Of a DNA stretch of 64,000 bases, positions 13,938-26,999 are shown piece by piece (the first letter of the stretch is position 1; every line of letters begins with the position of its first letter). This DNA comes from Acanthacorydalis orientalis (taxonomy: Eukaryota; Arthropoda; Insecta; Megaloptera; Corydalidae): contig CM068313.1 of assembly GCA_034766995.1 (NCBI GenBank), positions 23,284,012 to 23,348,011 of the forward strand. Reading direction: 5' to 3'. Under the pieces are notes generated by a model that was not told where the DNA came from, did no database searches, and saw only the letters and a program-made list of their open reading frames with translations. Made by a program: the position numbers and the translations under genes.

Positions 13938-15075
13938 GGAGGTTGCATTGAAAGCTACTGTTCACGTGTAGATGGCTGTAGGTGCATATGCTGTGGGTAC
14001 TGACAGATGTCTCATGTCATTTTGAAGTGTGAACATTTCCCAATAAAATTCAATCATACACCATCCTTTGTTTACTCAAGTGCTTTTCTATAACCGAATT
14101 AAATTTAACGCGATAAGTTGTTTTTCCGATGAGTACTTCTACACTACTTTGATTTGAAAAAAAGTACAGCTGAAGCTCATCGATTGCTTGAAAACACTTA
14201 TGGGGAATCTTCTCCAACGGAAACAGTTTGTAGAAATTAGTTTCGACGATTCAAAAATGATGATAGTAACGTTCACGACGAACAACGGCCAGGTCAATCG
14301 AAAAAGTTTGAAGATGAACAACTGCAAGCTCTATTGGAAAAAACCTTGCTCAAACACTCACATAATTGGTTCAACAGCTCTAAGTAGATAAATCAACCAT
14401 TTCGCGACGTTTACAAGCCATGAAAAAGATCCAGACAGAGCACAGCATCTTGATTTCTTTGCTTCCAATACATAAAAAGAAGAGTTTCTTGTGGTGTGTC
14501 ACGATCGGCGATGAAAAATGGATCAATTTCGATAACCTGAAGTGCAAGAAACCATAGGTTGGATCCTGGCCAACCATCAACGTCGACACCAAAACGAAAC
14601 ATCCACAGTCACAAAGCAGTGCTCTCTATTTGGTGGGATATGGAGGGTGTCGTGTATTATGAGCTGTTGAAACCGAAGGAAACAATCACCGCCGAACATG
14701 ATCGACAAAAATTGGAGCGTTTGATTGATAATTCGATGCAAAAATGGCCATCAATTGCATTAAATTGCCAAAAAGTGATTCTTCTCCATGACAACGCTCG
14801 GACCCATGTTGCTATAGCCGTGAAATAAACACTGATGGAGCTCGAATGTGAAGTTCTCCCGTACTCAGCATATTGTCCGAACCTGGCTTCAAACGATTAC
14901 CATCTATTCCGATCTATGCAACACACTTTGGAAGATACACATGTCCAAAACTACGGAGAAATCGAAAATTGGATTGCTGAATGGATTGGCTCAAAGAACA
15001 GACTATTCTTTCGTAGTGGAATTCAACTTCTACTAGAAAAGTGAGAAAAAGTCATAGCTTCCGTGGAGTAATCTA
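13936..15075 (+). mobile_element. Degenerate mellifera-subfamily mariner with near-complete transposase pseudogene
   Basis: The transposase can be followed from about 14145 to 15060 with frameshifts and stops. The N-terminal part has KKSTAEAHRLLENTYGE and QRPGQSKKFEDEQLQALLE. The catalytic core has IGDEKWINFDN (first Asp), WWDMEGVVYYELLKP, VILLHDNARTHVA (second Asp) and SNDYHLFRSM (third Asp), so the DD34D triad is still visible. The last two thirds are one frame broken by a single stop after AVK (14826-14828). The order and motifs match mellifera-type mariners of insects. The left end abuts a (TA)n array; the right inverted repeat is not recognisable. It is inactive. Confidence 0.88.
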
Positions 15076-15407
15076 CATTGTTACTTATTAATTAATTAAC
15101 AAGCTTTTAACAGATGATCTTATTTTAAATGTTTCTTTATATTAAATTATAAATAAATTATTAAATGTTAATGATTACAGATTAATTGTAATATATTTAT
15201 TTTAATAAATATTTAAATGTTCATTCGTTTAATAATATTACTATTGTAAAGTCCCTATTAATAATCACTATTGTAAAGTCTTATTGTTAACACTAAATAA
15301 ACTTAAATAAGTATTATTAATAAAAATATATGAAAATCTTTTCACGCACTAATTTAAGTAATTGTATTTTTATTAGGACTTTGTCTACAAATAAATACAC
15401 ACATATA

Positions 15408-15410
<3 letters not shown>

Positions 15411-15472
<62 letters not shown>

Positions 15473-15484
15473 ATATATATATAA
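15411..15484. repeat. (AT)n-(GTAT)n microsatellite
   Basis: A TA array with an internal GTATGTATGTAT interruption. Confidence 0.93.
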
Positions 15485-15689
15485 AAACGTTTTAATATTA
15501 CACGTTTACTGACAAAATTCATCATCATTATAAATTATAATCTCTTTTTTCAATAATGGAATTATATTAATCTCCATTGAATATGATAAATCGAGAAAGA
15601 AAATATCGAATGAAAACATAATTCAATATTTCAAAAGAAAACACATATCGAACCACAAATGTGAAAACTTCTGTAATATTCGACTGACT

Positions 15690-16015
15690 TATTGTCAAAT
15701 TGGAAAAATCTGCTGTTTACAGGAAGTCAGAGAATCCTTGCACGACTGGACAAGAGCAAATAATTCGACGCCGCCAAAGCTTGCGGCACTACAATGGACA
15801 GTTGGCGCGCCGTAACAAATTACACATAAATAAGTCAATGAAAGATTTACGACACCGACGAGAACAGCACACGGAGAAGTCGGAAGGTTGAGCAAAGTCT
15901 GCAACAGCACCACCAGGCCTTTGCTGTTCTCGCAAGGGAAATCCTACTCACACGCCAATTGTGCTTCAGCAAGCAACAGCGTGTTGGATATCATGACGCT
16001 GTCAAGTTAAATGTC
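15690..16015 (+). other. GC-richer island, unassigned
   Basis: About 320 bp of balanced composition sit inside A+T-rich DNA. The plus strand is open from about 15700 to 15891 with an Arg/Lys/His-rich product (EQIIRRRQSLRHYNGQLARR). A CTGCAACAGCACCACCAGG segment follows. I recognise no family. It could be a lncRNA exon, a decayed transposon or a conserved noncoding element. Confidence 0.25.
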
Positions 16016-16693
16016 GTTAGTATATAATACATTAATACATATATTCATTAAACATTATATATATATAATCATCTAAATTTAAATTTGCATATTTTTTTCG
16101 TTTTTGAAAACGAGTAAATAGAAAAAAGACGATATATAATTTCATGAACTATTGTCAAAATATTTTCATTTTAATATTTTTTATCAAATCCGATATTAAT
16201 TACACCATTTCATACATAAATTAATTTAATTATAACAAATAGTAATTATATCAACATTAATTAAATATAATAATCCTGTTATCTATTATAAGCTTCTATT
16301 TGTTAGTCAAAATAAATCTTAAATAAATTAAAAATAGTATTAGCTATGGCATCCAAAAATGTTTCATAACTTTTTGTCAAATTTAATGTTGAATAATTTT
16401 TTTTCACATTCTTCACTTCAAAAATTTAATCACTAATTATATGAAAATTACTACATTTCATTTAAAAATAAAAAATTTTCTGATAATACAAAATACTTTA
16501 CCCAACACAGAACGAGGCACACAAAAATTTTTACTGATAAATAAAATATTTTTGTTTTAATGTATAAGAGACCAGTAACGCTTATATAAAGAAAAAATTA
16601 AACTTTGGTTTGTTAATAAAATTAATAGCAATTCTTGATTAACATCTTTAACTTGTTATGAAATGAAGATTATAAATCATATATACTATATTA

Positions 16694-16774
<81 letters not shown>

Positions 16775-16958
16775 ATAAATAACTTCCAAGATTTTATTTG
16801 ATATTTTGTTCATATTTAAAGCCACTGATAATAATTAAAGCTTGAAACATAAGTATTGAACATGTCGTATAATTGTATAATTTATTTTCATTTGTGACAA
16901 ATGAGAATTATAATGTTAAATTTATTTTTAGTTAAACTGCTTATTACTTTACTTTTAT

Positions 16959-16996
<38 letters not shown>

Positions 16997-17177
16997 ATTT
17001 TCCAAATATTTAGATTACCAAAACTTTAAGTTCATTTATTTTTTAAATAATTTATCAACGCGCAGTATAATTTTCAAATTTAACTCTTGAAACTTTAGAT
17101 ATTGATTAGTAGAATTATACAGACTATCTTTCTTGTAAAACAATTAAAAATAAATGTAAGTGAATTCATAAAAAATA

Positions 17178-17222
<45 letters not shown>

Positions 17223-17339
17223 AAGTTAATAATTTCATTGATAACATCTCTTAAAAGAATGCATAAAACTAGTATGACAGTAAAACCTATCAAGCAGTTA
17301 AATAGGAAATAACGTACTGAAATATCGTGTTCGTGAATC

Positions 17340-17790
17340 AACGCACCTGTTTTAAAACCGCATAAAATAAACAGGGTAGGTGGAAAGTAAACGATTAGGG
17401 CAATGGGTGCGCGCGGGGTAGTTATAAATGTGATAACATTTCACACCATTGTTAGAAGTATTGTAGGCGGGTATACAGGGTGGCATAAGCTTAAGCTGCT
17501 TGTTAGATCTGCCGATACGTATACTCTTGCCCGACTACCGGATAACCGCTGTTCGACGTACCAAACGTATTCATTAAATAACGTTGAGTACATTAGCCTA
17601 ACCGGAATTAATGTATATAGTCCAATATGCAAATTATTTGGTTTATTTAAAAAACATTCATTGGGATTCATTTTGTTTCGTATATTTTCTGCATGCAGAT
17701 ACTCTGTTAACTATTCCTTACGAACGATCTTACGTGCAAGAATTTGCGGTGTGATTCACAACAATTACACTATTTCAAATTGATTCTTTT
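17340..17790 (+). other. GC-richer island with a 126-codon unrecognised ORF
   Basis: The ORF at 17403-17783 (starts MGARGVVINVITFHTIVRSI, ends ICGVIHNNYTISN) is among the longest uninterrupted frames in the window, and not a (TA)n artefact. It has scattered cysteines and no recognisable domain. A GTATACAGGGTGG block near 17470 resembles the ends of some insect transposons, and the island lies directly before two GC-rich dispersed repeats, so transposon debris is as likely as a gene. Confidence 0.22.
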
Positions 17791-17840
17791 TATTATTAAA
17801 GATGTATTCGATAAATTTAACTTATATATAATATATACAT

Positions 17841-18130
17841 GGGGGCTTCGCCCTCTGGTCGCTGCCCTTGCTAACTCCTGGGCTCACTATGTTCTCCCAC
17901 TCAATTATAAGCCTGTGCATGTAACCGAATGAAACAATAAACATATTTTTAAAAACTCATTTATGTCTACATAATTATTATCACAGATATATCGCAACGT
18001 AGTTGTTTCATATATATAAATATGTTAGTATGTTTATATACTCATTTTTGCAGATATATTGCAACGTGTTGTTTCATGTATATATGTTAGTATGTCTATA
18101 TAAACATTCTTGCAGATAAATTATTTTTTG
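17841..18130 (+). repeat. GC-rich dispersed repeat, copy 1
   Basis: A GC-rich head (GGGGGCTTCGCCCTCTGGTC, then GCTGCCC and CTCCCACTCAATTATA) is followed by TGTAACCGAATGAAACAATA, A+T-rich sequence, and repeated GCAGATATATT/CGCAACGT-AGTTGTTTCAT motifs (about 17983 and 18052). Copy 2 begins about 350 bp further on. I do not recognise the element class. Confidence 0.7.
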
Positions 18131-18187
18131 CAATGTAGTTGTTTTATAAAGAATTTTTGTTGATAATTTTGATTTTAAATATGTACT

Positions 18188-18400
18188 AGTGGGTTTTGCC
18201 CACTGCTCGCGACGTTCACCAAACCTCGAGCTTGCTGCGCTCGCCCACTTGTCAATTATAACCCTCTACATGTAACCGAATGAAACAATAAGCATATTTT
18301 TTTAAAATTCATTTACGTCTATATAATCATTATCGCAGACAGAGTGCAACGTTACTGTTTTATATATGAGATAAACATATTTGGGTACCATGAAACCTCG
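18188..18400 (+). repeat. GC-rich dispersed repeat, copy 2
   Basis: The head reads TAGTGGGTTTTGCCCACTGC, then CTCGCGACGTTC and CTTGCTGCGCTCGCCCACTT. It is followed by the same TGTAACCGAATGAAACAATA and CGCAGACAGAGTGCAACGTT blocks as copy 1. Its head contains a palindrome (GTGGG...CCCAC). This is the most complete of the three copies. Confidence 0.72.
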
Positions 18401-18468
18401 ACGTCATCGAAACAATTCTGTGGATAATTTTAATTTTATATACATAGAAATATATTTACATATATGTG

Positions 18469-18500
<32 letters not shown>

Positions 18501-18779
18501 AATTAAATCTTGAAATCTTGGAAACATTAAACATTTGTTAATGATTTTCAAATAATTCAATTTAATTCAATTTATTGTTTATAAAAATGTTTATTTTTTA
18601 TTTTTTATGATAAAATATTTAAAAATTAATTAACATTAAAAGGAACATAAATTAATAATCGTTAATTATTAATTTCTCTTTATTTTATTTCGAAATAATT
18701 TTTTATGAAACAATTTTTTTGTTTGAAAATATTTTATTTCTAAAAAAAAATCACTACACCTCATATTTTTCATTAATGA

Positions 18780-18780
18780 T

Positions 18781-18863
<83 letters not shown>

Positions 18864-18866
18864 ATT
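18780..18866. repeat. (TA)n microsatellite
   Basis: A TA array with three TTTA phase shifts. Confidence 0.92.
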
Positions 18867-19194
18867 TAATTTCTCATTAAAACAAAACAATTCTTGTTAA
18901 TCTCTATTACATCATCACTGTTAAAAAAAAAAACAAATGTAAAAAATACAATTACTTTTCACTTTCATGTTTAATTATTCATACTCAATATTAATTAAAT
19001 AAATTAGTCTGATCGTTTTTTCGACAATTAACGCTAAACCAAAATATTATCATTAAACTATACTCGCGTACAAGTTAATGAAAGATTCTTTTTCACTATA
19101 TATTTAAATCATTATAATAAAAACGACTTCCCTATAGAGAATGGACAGAAAAAGTTACATAGCTAAGCAACTACAAGATAAATGTACAAAGAAC

Positions 19195-19465
19195 CTAAAC
19201 GACATTATCATCAGTTCACAATTCTTTGTGGAGAATATTGCGTGTGTATGCAGTAGCACCTAACTTGTCAGTTGTATCGAAACGAATGAATGGTATGGGG
19301 TGGGCACGAAGGCAACCTTGTGGCGTGTTTGGCGACCATCAGTCACTCACTATCGGGTCTAAGTTTACTGCCAGAAACCCCATCTCTCATATGACCACAC
19401 GCCACTGTTGCATTCTTCTTCTTATAGCTCATGCGGTCTATGTGTTGTGTAAAGTTTGAGAGTCA
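19195..19465 (+). other. GC-richer island, unassigned
   Basis: About 270 bp with balanced composition. The plus strand is open at 19226-19459 (contains WGMARRQPCGVFGDHQSLT-like residues), with no recognisable domain. It is followed by a (CA)n-(TA)n compound array at 19531. Confidence 0.2.
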
Positions 19466-19530
19466 CTAGATCATACATTCGACTAAATGTGTAATCTATT
19501 TCAATAGTCACAATACACCGGTACACACCC

Positions 19531-19542
19531 GCACACACACAT

Positions 19543-19600
<58 letters not shown>
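19531..19600. repeat. Compound (CA)n-(TA)n microsatellite
   Basis: A CA run passes directly into a TA run of about 40 bp. Confidence 0.93.
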
Positions 19601-19603
<3 letters not shown>

Positions 19604-19940
19604 ATGTTTCAATTTAAATTTAGCATTGAAAAAACAAATCGAAAAATGTGATGATATAGTTTAATAATAGATTATTTGAATTTCTTAATAAATCATTCCA
19701 TTTTTCACATCAGTCTTAAATAACACACTTAAAAAGAAGTATTAGTTAAGTATATAAGTCTATAACTATAAACAAATACTGTACAAAATAAATTATTATT
19801 ATAATTGATTTCACTTCTATTACACTACATGCTAATAGTAATTAATGTACATTTACTACCGTAAATAATGAAATGTTCCATTTTCATATCATATATTCTA
19901 TTTTATAGCAGACTATCTATTAATACATATATATATATAC

Positions 19941-19993
<53 letters not shown>

Positions 19994-20059
19994 CTAAATC
20001 TATTCGAAATGCACTCATTTCAGCTATATAATCTATTGAAAAACCTCAACGATATTTAA

Positions 20060-20978
20060 ACATAACATGACATAAATTACTAGTAAGATTTCAAATAATT
20101 GAAAATTAAATTTAGTTAAATAGTACTTCATTGTAAGTCTCTTGTTTCTTCAGCAATTTTTTAATTTTAAGTGGATTCTAATTTAAAAAAATGTTTTTTT
20201 ATAAAAATTACATCATATTTCCAATAATTAATTAATTTTGTCTCATATTTAATTATTTTTTATATCATATTGAAATAAAAATTTGAAACATTAATTCTTA
20301 ATAAAAAAAAACAGTAATATAACAATAGTCAAAATTCAACCAAATGAAGACAATTAAGTAAACAATTATTTTAAATAATTATACGATCCTAATATTTAAT
20401 GATACTTTTCTTTTCATTTAAAATAAAGTAATTTATTTTTCTTATACCGATAACTAAAAATATATGTTTAAAAGACTTATGTATGCGTTGACATTAAAAA
20501 AGAACTGATTAATTCAATGTAAAATCCTAACAAATATTGAATTTAACATCTGCAAATTAGTGATAACTGATAATTTACAAATTATAAATATTTAATTTAA
20601 AAATTACAATTAGTTAAGTACATAAATTTTAATTTCTACTTACTTATACTTAAATAAATTGAAAACGTTGAAACACATTGAATTTAATAAATAAAATACA
20701 TGAAATTTAATTTTAAAAAAATATGTTTGACGCTATATTTAAATATTAGTTCTAGTCAAATTTATTTTACGGTGTGTATTGTATACAAAAAAGTAATCAG
20801 AATGTTTATTAATTGAATTTATCATTAAATACACTGAATATGATAAAAACGAAAAGCTCACTCAATATATGTTTCTAAATAAACAAATTAAGTAAATGGT
20901 TTTATTTCACCGCATTTACCGTTCATGGAAAAAATGTCATTAGATAAAAATTCTATATAATATTGCCACGTGTATCTA

Positions 20979-21044
<66 letters not shown>

Positions 21045-21568
21045 GTTGTGCACCGATTCGTTCCATAAATGTAAACAACGAAAAAACTACTATACATCAT
21101 GCAATATTACACTACGCAGGCCATTCAACCATTTTAAGCATATTTCCTTGTAGGCGAACCGCATCGTGCGTGCATTAACTCATTTGAGATTATTTGGTAA
21201 TGAAATATTGTTAAACGGGTAAATTAAATGTATGCACGCTGTTGTACTTTTTTATTATAGCGTGCATGAAATTATAATTTTTTTTATAATTTGCTTGGAA
21301 ATTTGTTATTTTAACGAGCTATTATCTTCTATCGTTTATTTTCGCATGTAATCGACATTTTTGCGTTAGTTACATTTGGTCAGGTTGTTATTTGTGTTAT
21401 TTATGGCACGCGAAATGTTTTTTCTCGCGATAACGTCTGTTTATCTTACAATTTTTACTGAGAATTTTTGTTGAAATTTGAAACAAAAGGATAACAGTTT
21501 TATTAAGTACACAGTTAAAGATAATGAATTATTTAACATGTTTATGAGTCCATTTTTTATGCTTAACC

Positions 21569-21617
<49 letters not shown>

Positions 21618-22504
21618 TACTTTAGAAACAATATTTAATAAACGTCAATGAAGAGAGTTTACTCTAATTAAACAAAAAACAAGTTAGCAAAATTAAAAAT
21701 GGTATAAAAATATATATGTTATATATGTATTATATAATGTTTTTAATAAATTACTTCAAAAATCGATCGATTAAACGAAAAATGTTAGCTACTTTTCAAT
21801 AAAATTTCAATATCAAAATATTCAAAATTTTGGTATTTTTTATCGTAATTTATTATCCAAACAAATACATAAAAAGTAATTATAACACTAAATAATAGTT
21901 AAAAAATCATAAAGAATAGAATCATATTTAAAATCATTTGATTGTTATCTAAGATGTCTACTGGAAATTAATACTTGTTTTTTGTGTATTCCAATTATCT
22001 GTACAATATTTTGTACCCTTGTATTGGCTGTTAATACCAATGGATGTAATAAAAATCCTCAACTTGTCATGTTATTTTCTAATTTACACTCACTTATACT
22101 AAGTTAATTGTTAAATCTTTCTGCATCATATTAGAATTGATTTTCTGATAAAATTTATTTTTTTTAATCTTCAAATTCGGAAATATTAAAGTAATTCAAT
22201 AACACGGAAAAGCTCCGTATAAAATTTAATCAAAGATAGAGTAGAAAAAATATTTTAAAATTATACATATTTCAAGTTTTCGGCAAAAAAGTTTCAAAGT
22301 TATGTGAACAAATAAAACTTTTAAGCATAATGCCGAAACAAAGAATAGAGACACAAAGTAAAATTAAGAACAATTCCCAGGATGTGTTAACACTGTCGTA
22401 AAATAAATTGTTAACAAAAACAAGTATGTACTATAAGTTAGGCAGTTTGCTTGCGCGATACAACAATGCCTACTAAATAAATCTCGGTGAAAATATAAAA
22501 GTAA
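20060..22504. other. A+T-rich intergenic sequence
   Basis: This holds (TA)n arrays at 20981-21042 and 21571-21615. A short GC-richer segment at 21110-21180 (GTAGGCGAACCGCATCGTGC) lies just right of the first array. No gene is supported. Confidence 0.55.
20981..21042. repeat. (AT)31 microsatellite
   Basis: A pure array bounded by GTATCTAGC and CTGTTGTGCACC. Confidence 0.95.
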
Positions 22505-22770
22505 CTATAAAAAGCGTCGTTGTCGTCCCACCTTAGTGAGGTTTGGTCTTATCACCAGCTCAATTTAATGATACGATAATGGTGAGAGACCACGCTCTGG
22601 CGAACACAGTTTGCTCGTGCAACTGCTTGCAAAGTTATAGGTGAACGACGTAAAACGGATATTTACAAGATTGGCGTTGTGAAAAATTTGTTAACGAGCT
22701 GCATGAAATCATAACGAAAGCGTTGATCAAAATCGATAAACATGTTGGCACATGTTATCTTATAATATCA
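22505..22770. other. GC-richer island, possible decayed element
   Basis: Segments such as GTCGTCCCACCTTAGTGAGG and GTGAGAGACCACGCTCTGGC stand out from the surroundings. Every frame is interrupted, and I identify no transposase, reverse transcriptase or RNA gene. Confidence 0.2.
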
Positions 22771-23493
22771 ATGTTACACAATCGCGAAAACAGGAGCGTA
22801 TTAACGTTTGAAAATATTTAACATGAATATATAATATATCAAATTGAAAATAACCTGAGTTCATATCTTATATTTAACAGATACATCATTCTATTCCAAT
22901 AGTTCATATTCTATCAATGGAACATGTTCTGTTCTGTTTTTAATAAGTTTATTTTAAAACTAAATCAAAAGTAAACTTATTACAAACATAAAAGAAATTA
23001 TTATATGTTATATAAAAAATGAACACAACGCGAATTAACACTTTATCCATCTGCATTGTTTCAATTTATTAGAGAAACCAATTGATAATTGATATCTTTC
23101 TGCATAAAATGTGTACTAATGTAAAAACAGTTGCGTCAATGTAATATGAACAGTTAAAAAGACTTTTTATACTGAATTCACAAACTGATAAATATAAAAG
23201 AACATTTTCTTATTGGTTTACAAGTATTATAAACAAACAATAAATTTCACCAAATATAAAAATGAATTAGAAATATTTGTGCTTAATAACCATTCATTCG
23301 TTCTTTTATATTTTTTAAAAATCAAAAAAATGTTTTTAATATGGAAATAAATACATAATTTTTAATTAAATTTGCCGTTTTAACAAATAACTCATTTCAT
23401 GCATTCATTATTATCAAGTTCCCAGTAATCTCATTTTCTACCGCTATGTGACTCATTGGAAGTCAAATCTAATCGTTTAATTAAAAATACTAC

Positions 23494-23496
<3 letters not shown>

Positions 23497-23557
<61 letters not shown>
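23497..23557. repeat. (TA)30 microsatellite
   Basis: A pure array; a second compound array follows about 210 bp downstream. Confidence 0.94.
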
Positions 23558-23558
<1 letters not shown>

Positions 23559-23769
23559 TACGAAATTCTATTCAACTAAGACACATTTTATAAGGTGAAA
23601 GTATATGAAAATCACTATTAAATAATAATATATTAAACATTTTGATAAAAATTATGTTAAAAAGTATCTATTAATTCAATTTTTTGGGTACAATGCAGAT
23701 TATATAAAATAGAAAAGAATATGTGATTTGTAATAGAATATTAAAAATTTGTGATAAATATTTGAATGT

Positions 23770-23770
<1 letters not shown>

Positions 23771-23823
<53 letters not shown>

Positions 23824-23834
23824 TGTGTGTGTGT
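23771..23834. repeat. Compound (TA)n-(TG)n microsatellite
   Basis: About 50 bp of TA followed by a short TG run. Confidence 0.94.
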
Positions 23835-24857
23835 ACGTATGTACATGACTAAGAGACATTTACTTAAAATAGATTGAAAAAATTAATAAAAGTTGGAAAA
23901 ATATATATATGCACGCTTTTCTTTCACAACAGTTTTATATTTACAATGACCTCCATCAACTTTCGAGCAATGGTTTTGATATAATATCTTGAACTTTGCT
24001 GTAAATTAATTTTTATTTTATGCCAAAGATCAGTAGATTATTTTAATATGTGTATGTGGCCTTCACTGACAAAAATTATGAGATTCCTAATTTTCGTAAT
24101 ATTGAAATTCTTGTTACATTTAATTTACATCTATAAATACACTTTTGAATGTATTTGCTATACTTCTAATACTCACGATATTCCATACACATATACACGT
24201 ATATGTATAAAACATAATTTATAAAATACGCGATGGGGAAATCACGTGTTAAAACATAATAGATAATTTCATAAAAATAAAAATATTAATGTGTTATTTT
24301 TCTAAACGTTTCAAAAGTATTATTGCTCTTTATTATTTAATTTAATAGAAAAATTATTAAATTATTTAAGCTATTTTCAAAACTATACCTTACAGATTTA
24401 GTACACAAATTAACTAAATGACAATTTATAATAATTATTTAACTGTACTTAAATTATTCATATAAGTATACTGTTAACTAATTGTTTTTTATTATTTTCA
24501 ATATTTATTCATCGTTAATATAAAAAACAGGATTTTCAACCTAATTATCACGATTACAAAACCTTAAACTGACATTTTTAAAAACACGATTATTTTATAC
24601 AAGTTAAATGAATTTCCGTCTTAACAATAGTTTGAGAAAATCAAAAAATAAAATTGATAAAAAAATAATAAAAGCACACCTATAAAAGTATAATTTTTAT
24701 TGTCTTAACAATATTCAAAAAGCAAGAAAAGTATCTTATTATTTAAACTATTACGATAATATTTGATTTAATAATTGAGAATATCGAAAAAGAATAACAA
24801 GAAAAAATGAATGCCAAAAATGATACTTATATGTAATTTTTTTAAGTTAAACTTCTG

Positions 24858-25012
24858 TGGCATGGTACGAGTAGAATCGTTGTGAAACATGAGTGGGGGG
24901 ACCATGCCAAGAATACGAATCGAAACGCTATGAAACAAAATTTTGTGACGAAACTGGAGTGATAGTACCCATATGTTGGTGACCGTGCCATCGATACAAG
25001 TCGAAAAAAGAA
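24858..25012. repeat. Short imperfect tandem repeat, GC-richer
   Basis: A motif of the type CATG/GTGCCA-N-G/ATACGAATCGAA recurs near 24862, 24902 and 24985 with variable spacing (about 40 and 80 bp). Similar CGTTGTGAAACA/CGCTATGAAACA blocks follow the first two. The minus strand is open here for 74 codons, which I take to be a by-product of the repeat, not a gene. Confidence 0.45.
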
Positions 25013-25698
25013 AGCCTGTGTAGCATTTTTTGTATTATCTTCAGCTATCACAAGACAATTATTCAATGTTTAAATTATGATAATCCAGAACACACAGCAT
25101 AAAATTTATGTTTATAATAAATATATAAACAGAGTATTGTTTCCTGGTAAAATACAGTTTACCAGGAAAAAAGTATTTAAAAAAATTATTCTATATTTAC
25201 AGCTCAGAAGTTTCAATTCATCCCTCGCACAATTTTTTTAATTTATATATTATAATACTGATTCTAATAATCAAAGTGTTGCTTTCTAACGAACTATAAA
25301 TAAGTTTAAAATTAAATCAAAGTTAATTTTATTTTATCAAAGCCATTAGATTTTACTTTTTTATACCTTTACTATCATTTTTTGTACGATTTATTATTGT
25401 TTTTCTGTAACAACTAACGCTGAACAACTTTATTTTTATCACATATTCACACAAATAAAAATAATACATCAATAAAACAATTAATCAATTTATTTACAAT
25501 AAATGTATTTGAACATTTTTTTACTATTTTGTGTATAAATTATTTTTAATATTTTAACAATTTCTATAGATTTATTGATTAAAAATGTTCCTATACGCCT
25601 TTATCTTCTTCAAAATTTGTTGAGGTTTGAACAGTTTAAGGATTAATTTTAGTTAAATATCCGAGCATGTTTTTTTCGATAAATAGATTTATACACTC

Positions 25699-25702
<4 letters not shown>

Positions 25703-25760
<58 letters not shown>
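25703..25760. repeat. Compound (AT)n-(GT)n microsatellite
   Basis: AT followed by GT, the same order as at 5749 and 62617. Confidence 0.94.
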
Positions 25761-25984
25761 ATGTACATGACTTAAATTAATATTATTCTTTTTCTATAGC
25801 ATCAGGAAACAAAGTGTATATTTGTTTTAAATACCTCTAACAACATAAGAAGCTTTTTGATATCAAGTGAATGTAGATATTTTTTATGAAAAAAATGTAT
25901 AAATATACGTGAGTATATATCTTAAACACATTTGCATACACGACACATATGTTATTCATAACGACACGCTAAAAACAGCTACAA

Positions 25985-26200
25985 AAGCACAAGGGTTGTT
26001 GCCATTCTAGTTCTCTATAGCCTTCTATTCATGCTCACTGCATATGACTTGTTAGGTAGTAGAGCACGGTGGATATCGCGTATCGGTTCACTGATCAGTA
26101 GTCGAACAAAATGTGCCTCTGCATGTGAAAACACAGGATCGAATTGAACGATCGCCATTTGCTGAAACTGACGTATGAGATATTTCTTTAATATTTAACC
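25985..26200. other. GC-richer island, unassigned
   Basis: The block around GGTGGATATCGCGTATCGGT has balanced composition without a long ORF. I checked for a tRNA-like cloverleaf by eye and saw none. Confidence 0.18.
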
Positions 26201-26679
26201 GGTCTGCTTGCAGACAGCTCTATTCGATTATTAAATATGCAAAACTTCAAAGTTTATTTCATTTTTGATGAAATCTTCGTAAAATATGCAAATTTTATTT
26301 TGTATTTGTTCAAATTTATGTGTAACTAGACTTTTTCTAAAGAAAAATACCGTTTTAAAACCTTTATTATTTAAATAAATACAAATCAACCACAATGCAA
26401 TAAAAATGACTTGAAAAAAATGCAGAATCGTTTCACTTAATCATTTCTTCTGAAAAAATATCCAAGTCCATGTTTCTAACTATAGAAAACACGTACTGAT
26501 ATTTGTGTAATAAGCAAATATATAAATTAATAATATTAAAGAAATAATTATTTCATATGATCATCACTAATTCGAAACTAAAACATTGTAAGTAAATGAC
26601 TCCATAAATATATTAAATCCAACACAGAAATATTACAGTGAGCTTTATGTTATCTTCATTTTGATCATATTACGACCTT

Positions 26680-26905
26680 AAAGCTCTATGAGAGACCGTC
26701 CAGCAGAATGTGCCTACGTGTACCTCACACCTACGACATGGTACGTGGGCGAGAGTTCGAAAAGGTGGAATGTGTGTGTGTGTGTGTGTGTACGGACGCG
26801 CTAATTGTACCTTTCACTTCACGCTAATAGCTCCCCAGTAACAGACATGTGCAGAGTCGGATCATTCACCGCATCAACGTTACTTCAAAATAAGGATGTC
26901 GGAGA
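26680..26905. other. GC-richer island with a (GT)n core
   Basis: Balanced-composition sequence (CCTACGTGTACCTCACACCT, GTACGTGGGCGAGAG) surrounds a (GT)n run at 26773-26791. No coding frame is evident. Confidence 0.2.
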
Positions 26906-26999
26906 TTTCAACGCCAAATGATACAGATACTATACATCGTTCAATGTTTTATGAAGTTAACAGATAATTTGATTAAACTTAGTTCTCAAAGGTAGTTAC

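Noticed and set aside
26010..26110. A tRNA gene in the GC-richer block
   Set aside because: No A-box/B-box pair with a foldable cloverleaf was found by eye. A covariance-model scan would settle it.
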